Assembly: GCA_024278285.1 (NCBI GenBank) | Contig: JAJRTM010000314.1 | Span: 1 to 7,151 of the forward strand | Direction: 5' to 3' | Length of the DNA: 7,151 nt | DNA from: Planctomycetota bacterium | Lineage (GTDB): Bacteria; Planctomycetota; Planctomycetia; Planctomycetales; Planctomycetaceae | In this document: positions 1-5,344 of the stretch, piece by piece | Numbering within the stretch: the first letter of the stretch is position 1 | Layout of the letters: the number at the start of each line of letters is the position of its first letter | The notes under the pieces: model-generated | Told to the model about the DNA's origin: nothing | Seen by the model: only the letters and a program-made list of their open reading frames with translations | Database searches by the model: none | Translations under genes and position numbers: made by a program

Positions 1-179
1 CCAATCTCACCAAGCTCGTCGATGCCCTGTACTTCAATTCCAAGTTGGAGCTTGCCGTTTAGGAAAGCAAGTTCTGCCGACTGCGTGAAGAGCCGTATCA
101 CTTCATCCTCAAGATCGGAGGTATATTTTTCAGGATCAAAAGTTGAATCAATCGCGAGAAGACTAAAGTTTTCCATCAT
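1..179 (-). CDS. small acidic protein, putative antitoxin-like partner (partial, C-terminus beyond window)
   Basis: An open frame runs from ATG at 179-177 to the window edge with no stop, giving about 59 residues of N-terminus (beginning MMENFSLLAIDSTF). A second ATG follows at once at 176-174. A good Shine-Dalgarno (AGGAAA, 189-184) supports a start here. The visible part is acidic. By eye it alternates a strand (FSLLAIDSTF), a helix (about residues 18-34) and two more strands (AELAFLNGKLQLGIEVQG), a plausible beta-alpha-beta-beta fold. It starts 12 nt after the stop of the small basic gene at 413-192, so the two are almost certainly translated from one message. The basic-then-acidic arrangement suggests toxin then antitoxin. 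That role is inference: I do not recognise the family with certainty, and the C-terminal half is not visible. Confidence 0.6.
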   Translation of the reverse strand, partial: MMENFSLLAIDSTFDPEKYTSDLEDEVIRLFTQSAELAFLNGKLQLGIEVQGIDELGEI

Positions 180-183
180 GCAA

Positions 184-189
184 TTTCCT
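184..189 (-). promoter_or_regulatory. Shine-Dalgarno of the partial gene at 179-1
   Basis: AGGAAA on the minus strand lies 4 nt before ATG 179 and 7 nt before the second ATG at 176. It sits wholly inside the 12-nt gap after the upstream gene's stop. It supports translation of the short partial frame, which has no other support except its open reading frame. Confidence 0.55.
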
Positions 190-191
190 GT

Positions 192-413
192 TTAATGTTG
201 GCATTGGTTAACGATTTGTCGTATTTCCAAAGCATGTTTTGCTGGATTTGCTGGTGTACTCCAAATCGATTTTCGGCAGCGACTTCTCTGCCCATAAGAG
301 CAGAAAATCTGTCCGAAAGCGTGGCCTTTTTTACTTTTTACAAAACGGCAGCCACATTCCAAAGCATACTCAATGGCCTGGCTGATTTCTTTCTGTGGGT
401 GAAGTATTGCCAC
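192..413 (-). CDS. 73-residue HicA-like small basic protein, putative toxin of a two-gene pair
   Basis: This is a short, basic, His/Cys-containing protein. The start is GTG at 413-411; an in-frame stop at 440-438 limits extension, and GAAAGAG stands 5 nt before the GTG. By eye the order is helix (KEISQAIEYALE, 8-19), three strands (about 23-28, 31-38, 47-52), then helix (57-71). That is the alpha-beta-beta-beta-alpha order of the HicA double-stranded-RNA-binding-like fold. The G30-H31 pair after a Lys-rich strand recalls the HicA Gly-Ser-His active site. Cys38, Cys46, the WSTP motif at 51-54, NP at 56-57 and His60 look like fixed family positions; from memory, similar bacterial proteins share a KGHAWG...C...C...WSTPxNPxxHA pattern. 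TAA lies 12 nt before the next start. An AT-rich stretch at 445-460 could hold its promoter. RNase activity is inference. Confidence 0.7.
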   Translation of the reverse strand: MAILHPQKEISQAIEYALECGCRFVKSKKGHAFGQIFCSYGQRSRCRKSIWSTPANPAKHALEIRQIVNQCQH

Positions 414-627
414 GGGTGCTCTTTCATGAATGTCCAGTTAATGTAAATATTTTATAGGATACCTGCCAGTTTTCATCACAAATAATCTGCTATCTGAAAA
501 AAGAAGGGAGAAAGAGAATCCGACCGGGGTACCTCAGATAATCCCGTTCAGGGTTGCCTGAGTTGCATAGCAGCCCGAGGGATATAACTTCAGATGAGTT
601 GAGTGGCGTCAGACACAACCCAACCAC

Positions 628-648
628 AAAAAGCGGGTGGGCTACCCG
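628..648 (-). terminator. candidate Rho-independent terminator after the 112-residue gene
   Basis: Read on the minus strand, CGGGT-AGCCC-ACCCG (648-634) forms a 5-bp GC-rich stem with a 5-nt loop, followed by one C and five T (632-628). It begins about 35 nt after the TGA at 686-684, which is the expected place. The stem is short. The core also resembles the GTAG-bearing hairpin repeats elsewhere in the window, so it may be a repeat doing terminator duty. Confidence 0.45.
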
Positions 649-683
649 GTAAGTCATGTTGATCGCCTTGTTATATTCGATTT

Positions 684-1022
684 TCAGTCGCTTAAATCAT
701 AAAGATGAATGGGGTTGATAATTTGCAATACTGTAACAAGAGTGTTGTTGTACGACTCGTAATAATCGTCACAATCTTCAACCGAGTAATCTTTACTTTC
801 CGCCCTTTCCTTCAGGTCTCTCATTTCTTTAAGATATTTTGATTCAAATTCACTTTCAGTGAGACTGCGTGAATCGGCAAGCATTTTTTCAAGAGCCTCT
901 TGCTCTCCAAGATCTGACGCTTCATTCCCTTCTTTTGGGAAAATGTCATTGTTAAGAAGAAAGTCTATTTGTCTTTGAATGATTTGCGACAAATCGAGAC
1001 TTCCTATGACCTTAATGTTCAT
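684..1022 (-). CDS. hypothetical acidic 112-residue protein
   Basis: ATG at 1022-1020 to TGA at 686-684. I do not recognise the family. The protein is rich in Glu, Asp and Ser, with a likely short N-terminal strand (MNIKVIGSLDL), a helical region (about 12-25), a strongly charged helical middle (about 40-75) and a hydrophobic C-terminal segment (TLVTVLQIINPIHLYDL, about 94-110). There is no signal peptide, membrane span, metal motif or catalytic signature. Only a weak GAGCAAGAA stretch lies upstream, far from the ATG, so the start is uncertain. Codon use and composition look coding, and the frame is the longest in a region otherwise full of repeats. It stands alone between the REP-rich spacer and the small gene pair, with a terminator-like hairpin behind it. 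Confidence 0.6.
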   Translation of the reverse strand: MNIKVIGSLDLSQIIQRQIDFLLNNDIFPKEGNEASDLGEQEALEKMLADSRSLTESEFESKYLKEMRDLKERAESKDYSVEDCDDYYESYNNTLVTVLQIINPIHLYDLSD

Positions 1023-1069
1023 GATTTATTGATTCTTGCTCACGCGGGTGGCCCCGCCACTTTAGTACC

Positions 1070-1090
1070 GTAGGTCAGGCTGTGCCTAAC
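1070..1090 (+). repeat. GTAG-type REP hairpin, copy 1
   Basis: The foot GTAG (1070-1073) is followed directly by a 7-bp stem, GTCAGGC-TGT-GCCTAAC, with a 3-nt loop and one mismatched pair. It is the left, plus-oriented partner of the perfect minus-strand copy at 1182-1202; the two GTAG feet point outward, enclosing 91 bp. Confidence 0.7.
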
Positions 1091-1181
1091 ATTGATTGTA
1101 AGCTAAATGTTTGCCTTTTATCTTCGATGCTGTGAACATCAACAATTCTGGGAATTGAACCTAAAAGCCGCCCTCTGTTTT

Positions 1182-1202
1182 GTCAGGCACAGCCTGACCT
1201 AC
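1182..1202 (-). repeat. GTAG-type REP hairpin, copy 2 (inverted partner of copy 1)
   Basis: On the minus strand GTAG (1202-1199) is followed by GTCAGGC-TGT-GCCTGAC (1198-1182), a perfect 7-bp stem with a TGT loop. With the copy at 1070-1090 it forms an inverted pair of 133 bp overall, like the paired REPs (BIMEs) of enterobacteria and pseudomonads. Confidence 0.75.
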
Positions 1203-1246
1203 TTGACTACAGTAGCTACTTCTACAATAAGTTGAGAGTCACATTT

Positions 1247-1267
1247 GGTGTGCACAGCACACCCTAC
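1247..1267 (-). repeat. GTAG-type REP hairpin, copy 3 (different stem, same loop)
   Basis: On the minus strand GTAG (1267-1264) is followed by GGTGTGC-TGT-GCACACC (1263-1247), a perfect 7-bp stem. Foot, stem length and TGT loop match copies 1 and 2 although the stem sequence differs. This is what is expected of structure-conserved REP families. It has no inverted partner in the window. Confidence 0.7.
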
Positions 1268-1279
1268 CTCGCTGTTTTT

Positions 1280-1459
1280 TTGGCCAAAGGCCTCTTTCAC
1301 CATAGCCTGGGGCAACGCCCCAGGTGAAATTGTTTGATTGCTCTTTTTGGCTGAAAGCCATATTCAATGCCTTTGTTTATGGCTTTCAGCCAAAAAGTTG
1401 ACGACTCATCTGTTCCTGGGGCGTTGCCCCAGGCTATGATGATTTTGGCCTTCAGCCAA
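1280..1459. repeat. three-tier nested inverted repeat (MITE/BIME-like)
   Basis: Three pairs of inverted arms lie one inside another. The innermost is a perfect 20-bp pair, 1343-1362 with 1378-1397. The middle is a perfect 24-bp pair, 1301-1324 with 1415-1438, whose arms are each hairpins (CCTGGGGC-AAC-GCCCCAGG) preceded by ATAG. The outer pair, 1280-1292 with 1447-1459, matches at 11 of 13 positions. The whole could fold into one long stem or into separate small hairpins on either strand. No transposase lies nearby. I recall similar sequence in other planctomycete spacers but cannot check copy number. Confidence 0.75.
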
Positions 1460-1593
1460 GAAAACATAACATCAAGGTTACAACAATTATTGTTCGAACG
1501 ATCCTTAAAGGGTTTCATACAACACATGAAGTGCTGTTCAGGATACTCGAATCGGAAATACATTCAAGTTGTCTTTTCCCGCTGGAACAGTCT

Positions 1594-2706
1594 CTAAGAA
1601 AATCTACTCGATGAAAAATCATCTAGTTCGATTTCTGGGGTTTCATTCAGTATTAGTTGGCGCATCAATCTGCCTGTTACTGGCGAAAGGGAGAGGCCGG
1701 CTCGGTATTGTGCGGTGGCGATGAATCCGTTTTCCCACGGTTCGAGTCGCCCCAGAATGGGGAGTTTATCGGGAGAGCCGGGGCGAAAGCCGACCCAGCA
1801 TTTTTCGACTTCTGCTTCGTTCAAAGAAGGGACCAGTTCGGTGGCAAATTGAATGAGATTGCGTACTGCGCTGGCGGTATTTTGTCTAACGAATCCGACA
1901 TGTTCCTCGGTGGCTCCAATTAACACGTAACCATCTCGGCGGGGAACCAGATATCGTTTTTTCTGTTCAATAATCTGCTTCAATTGCCCCACTGTTTTCA
2001 GTAAAACGATTTGTCCGCGAATAGGAGAAACGGGTATCGAAACATGTAGAGATTGTTCAAATTCTTTCGACCACGCACCGGCTGCTATCACAACGTGACT
2101 TGACTGGTAGCGGGCAGAATCTGTGACGACAGCGGTAATCTTTTCTGCTTTGGTTTCAATCGATCGGACTGGTTGATGCTCGGTGATTTTTACTCCCCGC
2201 GCTAAACAGGCAAACTTCATCGCGTTGAGATGCCGAGGGTTTCTGGCCTGCGATTGCCCTGCAAGCAAATACGCTTTACCTTCACAGGCAGATTGTTCAA
2301 CCTGATACTTCTGGCAATCGGAAGCGGCTAGCTGTTCAGTTTGAATTCCCTGATCGTTCCAGGCTTGCTGTTCTATTTCTCTGTGTGAGGAACTGGGAGT
2401 GACAATGACCGCACCACAATTTCGGTATTCGTTATCGATCCCGGTCAGTTCGTGAATTCTGTCAGAAAGAACTGGCCACATTTGAGAACTGAGCCGGGCC
2501 ATTTTTCGGTACGATTCATTTTCAAAATGAATTTCGCCCGGCGGTATCATTCCCGCCCCCGCCCAAGAGGCTTCCTGCCCCACTCGCCCACGGTCGATCA
2601 CGTGAACTTTCAAATGAGACTCCGCGAGTTCGAGCGCAATCGATAAACCAACAACGCCGCCGCCTATAACAAGAACATCATCTACAGACATCATAGTTCC
2701 GAACAT
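1594..2706 (-). CDS. thiO: glycine oxidase ThiO-like FAD-dependent amine oxidoreductase
   Basis: Enzymes of this family oxidise glycine with FAD and O2 to the imine (dehydroglycine), which ThiG uses to build the thiazole of thiamine; otherwise it hydrolyses to glyoxylate. It should be cytosolic. The N-terminus carries the dinucleotide-binding GGGVVG (15-20), an acidic strand end (VIDRG, 36-40) and the family's ASWAGAGMIPP (46-56). AAGAW (208-212) is the second FAD contact. The C-terminal GFRPGSPDKLPILG (306-319) and QYRAGLSLSP (333-342) hold Arg308 and Arg335, equivalent to the substrate-carboxylate arginines of glycine oxidases. The usual GH before the second Arg motif is replaced by AQ. At 370 residues the length is normal. 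No Shine-Dalgarno precedes ATG 2706; CGGAA lies just before ATG-ATG at 2694-2689, so the true start may be residue 5 or 6. It lies 35 bp behind the cytochrome gene and ends in TAG. No other thi gene is visible. A D-amino-acid dehydrogenase is the main alternative. Confidence 0.85.
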   Translation of the reverse strand: MFGTMMSVDDVLVIGGGVVGLSIALELAESHLKVHVIDRGRVGQEASWAGAGMIPPGEIHFENESYRKMARLSSQMWPVLSDRIHELTGIDNEYRNCGAVIVTPSSSHREIEQQAWNDQGIQTEQLAASDCQKYQVEQSACEGKAYLLAGQSQARNPRHLNAMKFACLARGVKITEHQPVRSIETKAEKITAVVTDSARYQSSHVVIAAGAWSKEFEQSLHVSIPVSPIRGQIVLLKTVGQLKQIIEQKKRYLVPRRDGYVLIGATEEHVGFVRQNTASAVRNLIQFATELVPSLNEAEVEKCWVGFRPGSPDKLPILGRLEPWENGFIATAQYRAGLSLSPVTGRLMRQLILNETPEIELDDFSSSRFS

Positions 2707-2741
2707 ATTTCAAGAAGAATAAAATGACGGAACTGATTATA

Positions 2742-4622
2742 TCATCGCAGCGCACTAAGCACACCCTGGGCGAGGTTGGCGGAAGTTGCATTGTAAACCG
2801 CCCGGCAAGCATCGTTGACGTCCCGCCCATCGATAACCATTTTTGTGAATTGGCGAAACTGCTGGAGGTTTCCCTTACTCAGTAAAAAACGGGTCGTGAC
2901 ATACCCAACGTGTTCGGTTGCATCGGGAGCAAATGTTCCATTTTTGAACAAATCCTCTGGCCGCTTCAATTCCTGTAACACATCGGCGGCAGATTGCATC
3001 ATGGATCGCTGGTAGGCATCACCTCGATATTGCTGATTCGTGAGCGCCCAACCGGCTCCTTCCATCAGCCAATCGGGACGAGCTTTGGCATTTGTTTGCA
3101 GAAAAGCAGAGAACAATGACTTCGCGAGAGTCCATTTCAGCGACGGTTTCGATGTTGCGTTGATATCGCCCGTATCTAAAACAGCCAGATACGCATCATC
3201 AAAGTTGGCTGTGACATTCGCATGCCCGAATAAAGTTTTTGCAGGCTGCCTGTTTTCGATAGATCGATTGAACTCATCGTAATCGTATCGATCTTTGAAA
3301 ACATAAATAGCCAGTCGCCCTTTCCATGCAGGTAAACTGTTGGTGCCGAACTGTTTTTGTACATCCAGCAAAATGGCATCCGCCCACTTGGCTGTTTCCA
3401 GTAAGCGAGATTCTTCGACATTTCCCATCAGCAAGAACTTTTCAGTCGCAACGGTCAGAGGCTTTGCACTGGAAAGCGTTTTTCGCCAATGACTTTCTGC
3501 TTTTGCTTTGCGATACTGCCGAAACTCATCTTCCGACATTTTTTGCAGCCGTGCTGCCAAATCGTCTGCATCGGAAGGGACCATTTCTCGTAGTGGAATT
3601 TTGGGATCATCGCCATCGTATTTAATCCCCTCTTTGACCCATGCTTTAAGGTCTTCATAATTCTTGCGAGTAATCCGAGCCTGTCCCTGGGGCATGCGTG
3701 GATTTTCGAGTCCACCGGTCAAGCGAAACAGTCGGCTCTCTTCCAGATTACCGGGAATAAGCACTTCGCCGCTGTCGCCACCGATCAAAATATTCTCAAA
3801 TGTTTCAACAGAAAAACCGCTGTCCGGGTTGTTGCCGCTATGGCACCGAAAGCAAAACTTGACGAACATCGGTGCGATATCTTTTTGGAACGAAACGGTC
3901 TCTGTGCCGTCTGGTTTCGCCACTTTGATCTCTGGCTTTTTCATCGGTTTATCTTTGCCCAGATTCGTCAGCATAATTGAAGGATCCTGCTGATCGTACC
4001 TTGCTCCCTGATTGATCCAGTCTGCGATTATCTTCAAGTCGTTCTGCGCGAGTGGTCCTCTTCCCCTGGGCATTCTTTGTTGTCCCGGCAGGACCAGTTT
4101 TGCCATCAACAAAGATCGCTGTGCATTGCCCGGTGCCAATAACTGACCGGTCATTCCGCCCTGTCTCATCCCCGCAAAAGTATCGAGCCGTAACCGACCG
4201 CGCGCGGTATCATCGTGGCATCCCAAACAATTTTTCGCCAAGATCGGCGCGACCTGCTTACTGAAACTGATCCCCACATTCTTCCCCTTGCCCGCTCCCG
4301 GATTCATCTTGCGTTCAAGGTTCGCTTTTTGAAAGGAGATTGCTTTGAGGACGCCTGCAATCGTTCTGTCTTTTTCATCAACGCCAGCATCCTCCATGAT
4401 TTCCTTCAGCTTTTCTTCCGCCTTGTCAATCGCCTCTTTCGCCTCTTCCAGTTTCTTACGACGGATCAGCGACGATGCCTTGGAAACATCCTTGCGCAGA
4501 GCAGACAGTTCACGACGATGCTCGGTTTTCAACTGAGCCTGTGTCGGAACTTGTATAAACAATGCGACCAGAAGAAAATTTATTGACAACACAAGTGATT
4601 GCCGAGTGATAAAACGTGTCAT
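2742..4622 (-). CDS. exported protein with two planctomycete cytochrome c domains and a degenerate peptidase-like C-terminus
   Basis: A 626-residue protein. Residues 1-29 form a signal peptide (RQ, then hydrophobic LVLSINFLLVALFI, cleavage near AQA-Q). Residues 31-105 are Lys/Glu-rich and helical, probably a coiled coil. Two haem domains follow: 118-210 with CLGCH (132-136) and Met184 in RMPRG, and 243-335 with CFRCH (257-261) and Met310 in RMPQG. Each starts with the SFxKxxAPxxxK pattern and ends with DWINQGA or AWVKEGI, as in the PSCyt1 family, so both look like intact covalent c-type haem sites with His/Met ligation, acting outside the cytoplasmic membrane. Residues 385-620 resemble gluzincin peptidases (RPDWLMEG, 515-522), but the position where HExxH belongs reads KSLFS (501-505), so catalysis is unlikely. 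The start has a strong Shine-Dalgarno 6 nt away. Glycine oxidase follows after 35 bp. The substrate and redox partner are unknown. Confidence 0.85.
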   Translation of the reverse strand: MTRFITRQSLVLSINFLLVALFIQVPTQAQLKTEHRRELSALRKDVSKASSLIRRKKLEEAKEAIDKAEEKLKEIMEDAGVDEKDRTIAGVLKAISFQKANLERKMNPGAGKGKNVGISFSKQVAPILAKNCLGCHDDTARGRLRLDTFAGMRQGGMTGQLLAPGNAQRSLLMAKLVLPGQQRMPRGRGPLAQNDLKIIADWINQGARYDQQDPSIMLTNLGKDKPMKKPEIKVAKPDGTETVSFQKDIAPMFVKFCFRCHSGNNPDSGFSVETFENILIGGDSGEVLIPGNLEESRLFRLTGGLENPRMPQGQARITRKNYEDLKAWVKEGIKYDGDDPKIPLREMVPSDADDLAARLQKMSEDEFRQYRKAKAESHWRKTLSSAKPLTVATEKFLLMGNVEESRLLETAKWADAILLDVQKQFGTNSLPAWKGRLAIYVFKDRYDYDEFNRSIENRQPAKTLFGHANVTANFDDAYLAVLDTGDINATSKPSLKWTLAKSLFSAFLQTNAKARPDWLMEGAGWALTNQQYRGDAYQRSMMQSAADVLQELKRPEDLFKNGTFAPDATEHVGYVTTRFLLSKGNLQQFRQFTKMVIDGRDVNDACRAVYNATSANLAQGVLSALR

Positions 4623-4628
4623 AAATTA

Positions 4629-4635
4629 CTTCTCC
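4629..4635 (-). promoter_or_regulatory. strong Shine-Dalgarno of the cytochrome-domain gene
   Basis: GGAGAAG on the minus strand ends 6 nt before ATG 4622. It fixes this start and makes the gene a probable first gene of the two-gene unit with the glycine oxidase. Confidence 0.7.
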
Positions 4636-4826
4636 GACGATACAGTTCTCTAGTCAAATGTCTATCTTGGTTGCAAGCACCGGTACGGCAAAAGCCGTTT
4701 AGAACCTTCAGATCGAACAAACTCCATACCTCGCAGGAATATAATCTGTTCGTCATTATTACATCGATTTCATCATTATGAGACAGATAAGCATCGGTCA
4801 AACAAATACGGTCGTATCTATGAGCC

Positions 4827-4851
4827 GTAGGATGGCGTGCTTGCACCCATC
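4827..4851 (+). repeat. GTAG-type REP hairpin, copy 4
   Basis: GTAG (4827-4830) is followed by a 9-bp stem, GATGG-GTGC with GCAC-CCATC, broken by one bulged C (4836) and closed by a TT loop. It is matched base for base, in inverted orientation, by 4954-4978. Confidence 0.75.
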
Positions 4852-4953
4852 AAATGCGGTCTCCAGCTTCATTGGTTTCATGCCGGTGAATCCATCGTCG
4901 CATCATAACTGTTCCAACTCTTTTCCGTTATGAAACGCAATCTGGCACGCGAA

Positions 4954-4978
4954 GATGGGTGCAAGCACGCCATCCTAC
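4954..4978 (-). repeat. GTAG-type REP hairpin, copy 5 (perfect inverted partner of copy 4)
   Basis: This is the exact reverse complement of 4827-4851 over 25 bp, with GTAG at 4978-4975. The two feet face outward and enclose 102 bp, the same geometry as the pair at 1070-1202. It starts about 50 bp after the low-complexity gene, a usual place for REPs. Confidence 0.8.
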
Positions 4979-5029
4979 AAACAAAGAACAGATGTGACAG
5001 TTATTGTTTGGCCAATGCTAAGGAGTACA

Positions 5030-5341
5030 TTACGGATTCTTGTTTTTCGATTCCGAAAGGCTTTTCTTGAATGCTCGTCCAATTTCCCGGTATTCCGGGG
5101 GGGCGGGAATCATCACGGGGGCAAATCCGTCGGGGGAAGTGGTCCCTGTTTCACTTCCTGAGCGAGATTTTCGCTTTCCGGTCAGCCGCATGTTTTTTAA
5201 CATTTCATTGAATTGTTTCTCTTTCAGGTTCGGTTTACCCTCTTCTTTTTGATGCCGCAGGTAGTCAGCGAGGCGTTGCTGGAACTGTTTGAGATTGTCT
5301 TTATCCCAGCCCAATTCGTCCAGCAATTCGGAATCAACTTC
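5030..5341 (-). pseudogene. detached C-terminal domain of the low-complexity gene, behind an in-frame TGA
   Basis: This 103-codon stretch continues the frame of the upstream gene directly after TGA 5344-5342 and ends in TAA at 5032-5030. It reads EVDSELLDELGWDKDNLKQF at the start, then a charged helical region and a Pro-rich end (APPEYREIGRAFKKSLSES). From memory, large planctomycete low-complexity proteins end with a similar domain: a Leu-rich helix, D-x-E-LL-x-x-LGW, a second helix, and a closing PxEYRE...F...L. The upstream gene already carries the first helix (SLEDRKKAAELVLKELEDEL), so the domain appears split by a single codon. The best independent start would be TTG at 5326, with GAGAAG 11 nt upstream, but that would remove part of the domain. 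I read it as a nonsense-interrupted tail; readthrough or a base-call error would restore it. Confidence 0.65.
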
Positions 5342-5344
5342 TCA
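5342..5344 (-). other. in-frame TGA splitting one gene into two frames
   Basis: The minus-strand codons read CTG AAG CGA TGA GAA GTT GAT TCC GAA TTG CTG. Reading on in the same frame gives 103 more residues that complete a C-terminal domain. One base at 5344 separates TGA from GGA (Gly, what I recall in relatives) or CGA (Arg). TGA also ends the cytochrome and 112-residue genes here, so it is a true stop in this organism. Confidence 0.7.

Larger units (their letters stand above)
1023..1593. other. 571-bp intergenic spacer dominated by hairpin repeats
   Basis: The stretch between the glycine oxidase stop and the start of the 112-residue gene holds no convincing gene. It contains a small hairpin GTGGC-CCC-GCCAC at 1048-1060, three GTAG-type REP hairpins (1070-1090, 1182-1202, 1247-1267) and a nested inverted repeat at 1280-1459. 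Short frames on both strands across 1297-1597 are by-products of the symmetrical repeats. No clear terminator with a T-run follows the glycine oxidase gene. Confidence 0.75.
4623..5029. other. 407-bp intergenic spacer with a REP pair and the likely promoter of the cytochrome gene
   Basis: No convincing gene is present. The 75-residue frame at 4846-4619 begins inside a REP and runs just into the next gene's start. The spacer holds the inverted REP pair at 4827-4978. On the minus strand TTGACC (4801-4796) and CATAAT (4780-4775) lie 15 bp apart, a weak promoter candidate for the gene starting at 4622. No T-run terminator follows the low-complexity gene's TAA at 5032-5030. Confidence 0.6.

Noticed and set aside
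195..446. 83-residue plus-strand ORF opposite the small basic gene
   Set aside because: The minus-strand frame has the family-like His/Cys/WSTP pattern and a tightly coupled downstream gene; the plus-strand frame has neither.
1070..1267. CRISPR array
   Set aside because: The units are inverted, differ in stem sequence and have unequal spacing; there are no direct repeats with regular spacers and no cas genes.
1297..1597. Small ORFs on both strands (88 residues minus, 76 residues plus) across the nested repeat
   Set aside because: They are mirror images produced by the inverted repeats, read through hairpin arms, and overlap each other on opposite strands; similar false proteins are common wherever this repeat occurs.
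4619..4846. 75-residue minus-strand ORF before the cytochrome gene
   Set aside because: It begins inside a REP hairpin, overlaps the strong Shine-Dalgarno and start of the real gene, and its composition shows no domain or hydrophobic pattern.
5342..5344. UGA as selenocysteine or UGA globally recoded as glycine
   Set aside because: The surrounding protein has no redox motif, no SECIS-like hairpin is evident directly after the codon, and TGA serves as an ordinary stop for at least two other genes in the window.
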